Shown here: positions 52,426 through 59,160 of the stretch, one piece after another
Position numbering within the stretch: the first letter of the stretch is position 1
Layout of the letters: every line of letters starts with the position of its first letter
Assembly (NCBI GenBank): GCA_015056815.1
Contig: SVFN01000001.1
Location: forward strand, 1-64,000
Source: Lachnospiraceae bacterium
Lineage (GTDB): Bacteria; Bacillota; Clostridia; Lachnospirales; Lachnospiraceae
Reading direction: 5' to 3'
Length of the DNA stretch: 64,000 bases
The notes under the pieces: model-generated
Seen by the model: the letters and a program-made list of their open reading frames with translations, nothing else
What the model was told of the DNA's origin: nothing
Database searches by the model: none
Program-made: the position numbers and the translations under genes

Positions 52426-53814
52426 ATGGGATTAATTAAAGCAATTGCGAATGCAGCAGGTTCTGTGTTAGGGGATCAGTGGCGTGAGTATTTTTACTGT
52501 GACTCACTTGAAGCAAATGTCCTGATGAAAAAAGGACAGGTGCGCACCAGTGACAAACGCAGATCCAGCAATACAAAAGGAGAGAGCAATATCATCAGCA
52601 ATGGTTCTATCGTGGCAGTAAATGAAGGACAGTGTATGCTGATCGTGGAGCAGGGTAAGATTGTGGAGGTCTGTGCCGAGCCCGGAGAGTTCGTGTATGA
52701 TACATCGACAGAGCCAAGTATTTTTTACGGCAATCTTGGCGAAAACATTAAAAAGACATTCCAGAATATCGGTAAGAGATTTACTTTTGGCGGAGATGCG
52801 GCAAAGGATCAGAGAGTCTATTTCTTTAATACGAAAGAAATCATTGGCAATAAGTACGGTACACAGAATCCGGTTCCGTTCCGCGTGGTGGATCAGAATA
52901 TCGGGTTGGACGTGGATATTTCCATTCGCTGCAATGGTGAATATTCTTATAAGATTGTGGACCCGCTTTTGTTCTATACAAATGTCTGCGGTAATGTGTC
53001 CGATGAATTTACAAGAGATAAGATTGACAGTCAGTTAAAAACAGAACTTTTGACGGCATTACAGCCTGCTTTTGCAAAGATCAGCGAGATGGGAATCCGC
53101 TACAGTGCACTTCCCGGTCATACGATGGAAATGGCGGATGCTCTCAATAGCGTACTTTCCGGCAAATGGTCCAATCTGAGAGGTATTGCGATCGTTTCCT
53201 TTGGTGTCAATACCGTAAAGGCATCGGAAGAAGATGAGCAGATGATCAAAGAACTGCAGAGAACTGCCGTTATGCGTAATCCGAATATGGCAGCGGCGAC
53301 TCTGGTAGGCGCACAGGCAGATGCGATGCGCGCAGCCGCTTCCAATACGGCTACCGGACCGATGATGGCTTTTGGCGCTATGAATATGGCAAATGCCGCA
53401 GGCGGCATGAATGCGAATACCCTGTTTGGAATGGGTGGCGGACAGCCCCAGCAGAATGCTTATAATCAGGCACCAAACGGTGGTTTTGGACAGCCTGCTG
53501 CGCCGGCACAGCCGGCTATGCAGCCTCAGTCTGCAGGGGGGACCTGGACTTGCAGCTGTGGAGCAAATGCGACAGGTAATTTCTGCACTGTTTGCGGAGC
53601 AAAAAAGCCGGAACCGGTAAGCCCTGACGGCTGGACCTGTTCCTGCGGTACGGTTAATAAGGGAAAATTCTGTATGAATTGTGGTGCGAAGAAGCCGGCA
53701 GGTGTGCCGCAGTATAAGTGTGATAAGTGTGGATGGGAACCTGAAGATAAAGCACATCCGCCCAAATTCTGTCCGGAATGCGGAGATCCGTTTGATGATG
53801 GGGATCTGGTATAA
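52426..53814 (+). CDS. SPFH-domain protein with C-terminal zinc ribbons (YdjI-like)
   Basis: The 462-aa protein has an N-terminal SPFH/virion-core-like domain (about 15-285; opens MGLIKAIANAAGSVLGDQWREYF), a Met/Ala/Gly/Asn/Gln-rich linker (about 290-365) and three short zinc-binding segments with CxC...CxxCG or CxxC pairs: CSCGANATGNFCTVCG, CSCGTVNKGKFCMNCG and CDKC...CPECGD. This is the architecture of the B. subtilis YdjI family, which localises to membrane microdomains with PspA-type proteins under envelope stress. No PspA gene is adjacent. No TM helix is evident. Confidence 0.85.
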   Translation: MGLIKAIANAAGSVLGDQWREYFYCDSLEANVLMKKGQVRTSDKRRSSNTKGESNIISNGSIVAVNEGQCMLIVEQGKIVEVCAEPGEFVYDTSTEPSIFYGNLGENIKKTFQNIGKRFTFGGDAAKDQRVYFFNTKEIIGNKYGTQNPVPFRVVDQNIGLDVDISIRCNGEYSYKIVDPLLFYTNVCGNVSDEFTRDKIDSQLKTELLTALQPAFAKISEMGIRYSALPGHTMEMADALNSVLSGKWSNLRGIAIVSFGVNTVKASEEDEQMIKELQRTAVMRNPNMAAATLVGAQADAMRAAASNTATGPMMAFGAMNMANAAGGMNANTLFGMGGGQPQQNAYNQAPNGGFGQPAAPAQPAMQPQSAGGTWTCSCGANATGNFCTVCGAKKPEPVSPDGWTCSCGTVNKGKFCMNCGAKKPAGVPQYKCDKCGWEPEDKAHPPKFCPECGDPFDDGDLV

Positions 53815-53855
53815 AGCCGGTTGCGTAGTGTAAAATTTATAAACGATAACCATAC

Positions 53856-53889
53856 AAAGGTGCAGAGAATCCGTTTTCTGCACCTTTTA
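53856..53889 (+). terminator. Terminator of the SPFH gene
   Basis: AAAGGTGCAGA and TCTGCACCTTT form an 11-bp perfect stem with a 10-nt loop. The plus-strand T tract is short (TTTT), so it may work in both directions. Confidence 0.7.
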
Positions 53890-53905
53890 AGTTTACAAAA
53901 ATTCG

Positions 53906-53938
53906 CAAATTTATTGTTAATTTGCCGAAAAAATGCTA
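53906..53938 (+). promoter_or_regulatory. Promoter region of the EAL gene; possible sigma-28 site
   Basis: CAAA (53906-53909) is 14 bp upstream of GCCGAAAA (53924-53931), close to the sigma-28 consensus TAAA-N15-GCCGATAA. A sigma-A reading TTGTTA-17-TAGAAT overlaps it. If the first is used, the phosphodiesterase would be part of the FliA regulon. Confidence 0.4.
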
Positions 53939-53999
53939 GAATTATAAGATAAACATATGTTAAAATGTATATTTTTGAAGCTGTGAAAGGAGGGAGGGC

Positions 54000-55856
54000 A
54001 TGAATATCAAGGTACAGATCTGCGGGCTTGCGATCGTGCTCTTACTGTATATTTTTTACAAAAGCCACAGAACCTTAAAGCTATACCGTGAAAAAATCTT
54101 TAAAAATGCCATGTTCAGCTGCATGTGCTGCCTGACACTGGACATTGCCTCCCTTTCGGCTATCTTATACAGAAAGACCCTTCCTTTAGCAGTGGTAAAC
54201 GGTATTTGTAAAACCTATATCAATCTGCTTGTCTGGAGTACCATGTTTGCGTTTGTGTATGTGTTTGTGGACATCATGGCAACACGTGAGGACAGAGGAC
54301 TTATGCGTTTTTATCTCATCGGAACATTAGAGAGCCTGATCGTGTATTTTCTGCCGATCTATATCCATGATGCAGCTGACGGGGTATATACATATGGACC
54401 GTCTGTCACGCTGGTATATGTTTTTTGCATGATCAACATAATATCGACACTGCTTGCTACGTTCCTGTATGCTTCCAGGATCAATCCGAGAAGAAAATTT
54501 GCGGTCAGGCTCTGGATGTGCATCTGGATCTTAAGCGCTGTTGTACAGTTTTTCAATTCAGCATTACTGCTGGTGGGATTTGCGGGTGCGCTGGGAGTCT
54601 TGATCCTGTTTGTGCTGATGGAAAATCCAGAGGCTAATATCGACCGCAGATTTGAATGTTTTAACTCGTATGCTCTCAATGAGTATCTGACCAAGCTTTT
54701 GGTTGAGAAGGAAGAGCAGAGTGCTGTGGAGATTTCATATCAGCTGAAGATCGAAGAGTGGAAGCTGGATATCGAAGCGATCATGACAAAGACGCTGCAG
54801 GCACTGAACCAGTATGGTTCCGTATATGTGTTTAAAAATGTCAATATGGATCTGGTGCTTTTGAGTGACGAGAAAGAACAGCTGGAAGAAGCGTCCAAAG
54901 AAGCTTTGCGTATTTTTAAGAAGCTGACCGGCCTGGAGCATGAGATTACTCCGATTCTGACAGAGAGGATCGGACAATTCAAGGAGGCGGAGGAACTGTT
55001 CCGCTTCTGGTCCTATGTCAGAAATGAGTACATTGAACGCAAAGGCGAGATCTTTCTGGTGACCGATGAGATCATAGATTCTTATATCCGGTATGATCTG
55101 GTGAAACAGGAAATAGAAGATGCGCTTTCGGAGGACCGAGTGGAAGTCTTTTTTCAGCCGATCTACTCTAACAGAGCGGAAAGATTTACATCGGCAGAGG
55201 CACTTGTCAGAATTCGGAAGAAGGATGGCAGTCTGTTGAGCCCCGCTGTGTTCATTCCGGTGGCGGAAGATACCGGACAGATCCTCAGGCTGGGTGAGCG
55301 GGTGTTTGAAAAGGTATGTTATTTTTTGAAGAATACAGATATTCTGCAAAAGGGAATCAGCTATGTGGAGGTAAATCTGTCTGTGATTCAGTTTGAAAAG
55401 GAAAATCTGGCCGAGCAACTGATCAATATTCTGGAACGCTTTGAAGCCAGAGCGGAATGGATCAATCTGGAGATCACGGAAACAGCTTCTATCAGTGCAA
55501 AGCAGACATTACTGGAGAATATGAAAAAACTGATCGAATATGGTTTTCACTTTTCCCTGGATGATTTCGGAAAGGGAGAATCCAATCTGATGTACGTGGT
55601 GGAAATGCCGGTTTCTTTGATCAAATTTGACTATGATATGTCCAAAGCGTTCTTTCAATCTGATAAAGCAAGACATGTTGTGAGGGCAGTCGTGCAGATG
55701 GCACATGACATGGAGCTGCGGATCGTGGCAGAAGGAATCGAGACGAAAGAAGAACTGGATGCTATGAGAAATGAAAGCATTGATTATATACAGGGCTTTT
55801 ACTATTCCGGGCCGCTTCCCATGCAGGAATTTCTTGAGTTTTGTTCGAGACAGTAA
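54000..55856 (+). CDS. Membrane EAL-domain c-di-GMP phosphodiesterase
   Basis: The 618-aa protein has an N-terminal multi-TM sensor (about 5-7 helices, residues 5-210), a degenerate GGDEF-like middle region (about 230-370) without a GGDEF motif, and a C-terminal EAL domain (about 375-615). Catalytic residues appear intact: EAL in SAEALVRI, N in VNLS, E in EITETA, the DDFG motif, K/D in IKFDYD, E in VAEGIE and QGF. It should hydrolyse c-di-GMP to pGpG, with the middle region perhaps as a GTP-sensing regulator. AAAGGAGGGAGG ribosome site. Confidence 0.92.
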   Translation: MNIKVQICGLAIVLLLYIFYKSHRTLKLYREKIFKNAMFSCMCCLTLDIASLSAILYRKTLPLAVVNGICKTYINLLVWSTMFAFVYVFVDIMATREDRGLMRFYLIGTLESLIVYFLPIYIHDAADGVYTYGPSVTLVYVFCMINIISTLLATFLYASRINPRRKFAVRLWMCIWILSAVVQFFNSALLLVGFAGALGVLILFVLMENPEANIDRRFECFNSYALNEYLTKLLVEKEEQSAVEISYQLKIEEWKLDIEAIMTKTLQALNQYGSVYVFKNVNMDLVLLSDEKEQLEEASKEALRIFKKLTGLEHEITPILTERIGQFKEAEELFRFWSYVRNEYIERKGEIFLVTDEIIDSYIRYDLVKQEIEDALSEDRVEVFFQPIYSNRAERFTSAEALVRIRKKDGSLLSPAVFIPVAEDTGQILRLGERVFEKVCYFLKNTDILQKGISYVEVNLSVIQFEKENLAEQLINILERFEARAEWINLEITETASISAKQTLLENMKKLIEYGFHFSLDDFGKGESNLMYVVEMPVSLIKFDYDMSKAFFQSDKARHVVRAVVQMAHDMELRIVAEGIETKEELDAMRNESIDYIQGFYYSGPLPMQEFLEFCSRQ

Positions 55857-55886
55857 TGGCATAGTTACTTTCACAGGCAAAACGAC

Positions 55887-55900
55887 TGTGAATAGTAACA
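55887..55900. repeat. 14-nt intergenic motif, copy 2
   Basis: TGTGAATAGTAACA sits in the right arm of a near-perfect dyad (left arm GTTACTTTCACAG at about 55863-55876, one-base bulge) directly after the EAL gene. It is identical to the copy at 11383-11396. Confidence 0.6.
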
Positions 55901-55916
55901 TGGCATAAACGAAAGC

Positions 55917-55963
55917 AGAGAACAGCTTGGGGTACTCAGTGACTCTGAGCTGTTTTTTTGCTG
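55917..55963 (+). terminator. Terminator of the EAL gene
   Basis: Nested stems are AACAGCT / AGCTGTT outside and CTCAG / CTGAG inside, followed by T7. Confidence 0.85.
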
Positions 55964-56020
55964 AAAGAATGAAGGTTTGATTATGTTTCTTAATATTTCT
56001 TTTAGAAATGAAAAGAATGG

Positions 56021-56049
56021 TTGCGTTTTGGGATAGAGTCTGCTAAGAT
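56021..56049 (+). promoter_or_regulatory. Sigma-A type promoter for the lipoprotein gene
   Basis: TTGCGT (56021-56026) and TAAGAT (56044-56049) are separated by 17 bp, 72 bp before the ATG. Confidence 0.6.
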
Positions 56050-56121
56050 GTAACTGCTTTAGGGAAAACAAACAGATTGGGATTGCCGTGAATGGCAGGA
56101 ATTGTGAAAGTGAGGTACAGT

Positions 56122-57177
56122 ATGAAAAGAAAAGTTTTGGCAGGATTATTGGCAGCTTCATTGTGTATAAGCGCAACAGGCTGTGCAAATCCGATGAATA
56201 AACCGGCTTCGGAGGCAGAACAGGCGGCGCAGAGTGAGCAGACAGCTGCGGCGGCGGATCATATGATACTGGATGGCATAAAGGGAGAAGCCGGAGTGGT
56301 GGATAAAACCCCGGAGGAACTCAAAAAAGATGCCAGGGAAGCCGGCATTTCGTATGCATACGAGGAAAATTGCAATATTGGCGGAGAGGATGTGAGCGGG
56401 GAAAATACATCTTTGTACCTGCAGCGTTATGAACTTTATCTAAGAGAGGATGGAACCGCAAAATTATACGATATCAGTGATTACGGAAACGGTCATGTCA
56501 TGACAAGTGAATATCTGGGCGAGGGGGAAGTAAGTGAAAAATCTGCCGTATTTTCTTTCAAAGACAGTGACAGCGATACCGGAAGAAATATTTATGCGTT
56601 TGATCTGGATGGAGATAAAGTGACAAAAGTGGTTTACAGATATCAGTCGGAAGATTTCCAGAATCTTGAGGGGACCTACAAGGCGGAGACAGAAAAATAT
56701 GGTATGACAACGGTAGCGATCAACAGGTTTGGAGATGCGACACTGACAACAGAAGACGGAAAGCAGCTTACCGGAAATATCTGTAAATATGAGGATAAGT
56801 ATGACCTGATGGTCAATAACGAGGACTATACGGAAAGTATTGACTGGGTTGTGGAATTTGACGGAGATACTTTTACTTATGAGGAGTACCAGACGAGTAT
56901 CAATAAAGGATATGCAGGTACTTATTCCTGCTTCGGCTCACTGGGTGAATTCAAACTGGTGGTAGACGAACAGGGAAGTGCGACAGCAACCGTTAAGATT
57001 GACGGAAAAGAGTGTGAGCTGACAGGTACGGCCTCAATAGATTATGAAAACAATCAGATCAGTGGTGCTTATCTGAGCGATGAGGGAGGATATGTTCTTG
57101 ATCTGATATTGACAGACTGGGGCGATGGCACCTGGAATTACAGCGGATCCATTTCGACGCCTTTAAACGCAGGCTGA
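56122..57177 (+). CDS. Secreted lipoprotein of unknown function
   Basis: Protein of 351 aa with a lipoprotein signal: basic MKRK, hydrophobic core and lipobox SATGC, so it is lipidated at about Cys21. The mature part starts with a Ser/Ala/Glu-rich spacer, then two or three beta-rich repeats with EGTYKAETEKYGM and AGTYSCFGSLGEFKLVVDE-type strands suggesting beta-sandwich or lipocalin-like units. I recognise no named domain. ATG 56122 is preferred to the 56092 start because of GAGGT at 56112. It is a single-gene unit. Confidence 0.8.
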   Translation: MKRKVLAGLLAASLCISATGCANPMNKPASEAEQAAQSEQTAAAADHMILDGIKGEAGVVDKTPEELKKDAREAGISYAYEENCNIGGEDVSGENTSLYLQRYELYLREDGTAKLYDISDYGNGHVMTSEYLGEGEVSEKSAVFSFKDSDSDTGRNIYAFDLDGDKVTKVVYRYQSEDFQNLEGTYKAETEKYGMTTVAINRFGDATLTTEDGKQLTGNICKYEDKYDLMVNNEDYTESIDWVVEFDGDTFTYEEYQTSINKGYAGTYSCFGSLGEFKLVVDEQGSATATVKIDGKECELTGTASIDYENNQISGAYLSDEGGYVLDLILTDWGDGTWNYSGSISTPLNAG

Positions 57178-57226
57178 TCTGTAAAATAATAAAATGGAAA
57201 AATGAGCGTTTTATGGTTTTTAAGTA

Positions 57227-57255
57227 TTGACATCGTACGGAGCCATTGCTATAAT
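57227..57255 (+). promoter_or_regulatory. Consensus sigma-A promoter of the NlpC/P60 gene
   Basis: Perfect TTGACA (57227-57232) and TATAAT (57250-57255) hexamers, 17-bp spacer. Expected to be strong unless repressed. Confidence 0.92.
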
Positions 57256-57261
57256 ATGCAT

Positions 57262-57288
57262 TGTAACAATTCGTAACATTTATGTAAC
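57262..57288 (+). promoter_or_regulatory. Three GTAAC repeats at the start site, WalR-box-like
   Basis: TGTAAC (57262), CGTAAC (57272) and TGTAAC (57283) repeat with 10- and 11-bp periods. The last two fit the WalR box (TGTWAH-N5-TGTWAH) with one mismatch. They lie right after the -10, a position typical of repression. WalRK controls wall hydrolases in Firmicutes, matching the gene downstream. Confidence 0.45.
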
Positions 57289-57335
57289 AAATAGGGAATT
57301 GGTCCTATGGACGAAGTGAAGACGAAGGAGTTTCT

Positions 57336-58559
57336 ATGCAGTACAAAAAAATCCGTAAAATACTTGTAACAGCAGTTTTGACGACAGTACTTACGATCAA
57401 TACAGGAATCCCGGCCGGGGCAGATGTGATCCCGGAAGTAGGGGCAGGTACAGTTAATACGATTGAGACAGTTGATGTTTCAGATCTTTTAAATACTTCT
57501 ACACTTGAAAAACAGCCGGAAACAGGCAGCGCAGATTTTCACATCCCGAGCACGAAAACAGAGAGTACAGACAATACTCCCACTGAGTCCGGGGAAGTGA
57601 AAGAAGAAAGTACCGTTATGGTAAGCGAGCTGCCTTTGGCGTCGGCAGGAGCAGGAAGCATTCTGGAGGATGATATTTCTGCCGGTGACGGTGAGGACAG
57701 TGAGGAGGAAGGTGCCAATTGCGGTTACACCAACCTTGGGGTGGCGAATGTTGAGGATCATCTGAATATCCGTGCCACAGCTTCACCGGACAGTGAGCTG
57801 GTTGGAAAGATGACGAAAAATGCAGGTTGCGAAGTGCTTGCGATCGAAGGCAATATGGCGCGTATTTCTTCCGGAAGCGTAGAGGGATATGTAAGCCTGG
57901 ATTATCTGTTGACCGGACAGTCTGCCAAGGAGAGAGCAGAGGAAGTCAAGGAGAAGATCGCTACAGTGAATGCGGATGGCTTAAAATTGAGAGAACAGCC
58001 TACGACGGAGTGCGAGACGGCCGGCATGGTTGCTTACGGAGAATCCCTTTCCGTAGTGGATGATACCTTAGATGGATGGGTGGCGGTCAATTATGACGGT
58101 CAGACAGTGTATGTCAGCGCTGATTACGTTACCATCGAAGAAAAGCTGAAAACAGCTTTGAATATGTCCGAAGTATTATATGGTGAAGGTGTTTCCGATG
58201 TGAGAGTGGCTCTTTGCGAGTATGCGAAGCAGTTTTTGGGTAATCCTTATGTGTGGGGAGGTACCAGTCTGACACATGGAGCGGATTGTTCCGGATTTGT
58301 GCTGAGTATCTTTGCCAAGTATGGGATTTATCTGCCGCACTCATCCCGTGCGCAGTCACAGATGGGTACTAAAGTAGATCTGGCCAATGCAAGACCCGGC
58401 GATCTGGTCTTTTATGCGAAGGGCGGACGTGTCAATCATGTAGGTATTTATATCGGCGGCGGGCAGATCATTAATGCCTCCAGCCCGAGAACGGGAATCC
58501 GTATTGCCAATGTTTATTACCGTACACCGGTGGCAGTACGCAGGATCATTCCGGATTAG
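57336..58559 (+). CDS. Secreted NlpC/P60 peptidoglycan endopeptidase with two SH3b domains
   Basis: The 407-aa protein has a signal peptide (cleavage near GIPAGAD, residue about 30), a Ser/Thr/Glu-rich spacer, two SH3b wall-binding domains (about 128-190 and 205-270) and an NlpC/P60 domain (about 290-407). Catalytic Cys is in HGADCSGFVLS and His in VNHVGIYIG, with the third residue in IINASS. It should cut D-Glu-diaminopimelate-type bonds. GAAGGAG ribosome site. Its promoter region carries repeats like a WalR target. Confidence 0.93.
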   Translation: MQYKKIRKILVTAVLTTVLTINTGIPAGADVIPEVGAGTVNTIETVDVSDLLNTSTLEKQPETGSADFHIPSTKTESTDNTPTESGEVKEESTVMVSELPLASAGAGSILEDDISAGDGEDSEEEGANCGYTNLGVANVEDHLNIRATASPDSELVGKMTKNAGCEVLAIEGNMARISSGSVEGYVSLDYLLTGQSAKERAEEVKEKIATVNADGLKLREQPTTECETAGMVAYGESLSVVDDTLDGWVAVNYDGQTVYVSADYVTIEEKLKTALNMSEVLYGEGVSDVRVALCEYAKQFLGNPYVWGGTSLTHGADCSGFVLSIFAKYGIYLPHSSRAQSQMGTKVDLANARPGDLVFYAKGGRVNHVGIYIGGGQIINASSPRTGIRIANVYYRTPVAVRRIIPD

Positions 58560-58591
58560 ATCTAACAGAAACAGAAGGAAAGATAATCAGA

Positions 58592-58631
58592 CAGCAGTCG
58601 GCTTTGTGAAGAAGCGGCTGCTGTTTTTTTT
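58592..58631 (+). terminator. Terminator of the NlpC/P60 gene
   Basis: CAGCAGTCG and CGGCTGCTG pair (one G-U), followed by T8-9. Confidence 0.85.
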
Positions 58632-59044
58632 GTGAGGAGCAGACCTGCGTACGCCAAACAGCAGTTGCCGGAACAGGGGCACGAAGTACGGATACAAAGC
58701 GACCGAAAGTGACCGGATACCGGACTGTATGATCAGAGTGGAAAAACCGGATAAAAATGCAGGAGGATACAATGGCAGAAAAGGAGAAGATCGGGAATGT
58801 CCGTTGAACCTTGAGCGCAAAAGCAAAAAGGAAAAGAGAAAAATGTATCATTATGCAATGATCTGCATAGCGGGCTGCAACGTGAATTTATATGGAAACT
58901 GCAAATTGAGGAGAACCGGGGCAGAGAGGTAAAAAAGAGTACTAAAGTACTGCGCTGCGGACAAAACTGTACAAAGTGCAAGGTGTGCAAATGGAAACTC
59001 AAAAACGAATATATGCAGATTGCATAAAAACAAAGATGAAATAC
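58632..59044. other. Gene-poor stretch before the pectin lyase gene
   Basis: About 410 bp without a convincing gene. A 67-codon plus frame starting at 58729 is basic, has no ribosome site and ends without recognisable pattern. A double AGTACT motif (58938-58943 and 58946-58951) is the only compact repeat seen. No riboswitch signature was recognised. Confidence 0.5.
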
Positions 59045-59109
59045 TGTCATAATGACAACATAAATAACGAACGAAAACAGTTGCCTTGGTTTTCGTTTTG
59101 TTATAGAAT
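59045..59109 (+). promoter_or_regulatory. PL11 gene promoter with two dyads
   Basis: TTGCCT (59081-59086) and TAGAAT (59104-59109) are 17 bp apart. A perfect 9-bp dyad AACGAAAAC / GTTTTCGTT (59070-59097) straddles the -35. A second perfect dyad TGTCATAATGACA (59045-59057) lies 24 bp upstream. These look like operator sites for a substrate-responsive regulator encoded elsewhere. Confidence 0.55.
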
Positions 59110-59160
59110 GAGGTTGTTTTTGGGGTTACACGTTGTCTTTATTATGGGAAGGAGAAGAAG

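Noticed and set aside
54735-55418. 227-codon minus-strand ORF opposite the EAL domain gene
   Set aside because: Antisense shadow of the catalytic EAL region.
58632-59044. c-di-GMP (GEMM) riboswitch upstream of the lyase
   Set aside because: No GGGACGCAAAGC-type core or GAAA tetraloop receptor is present.
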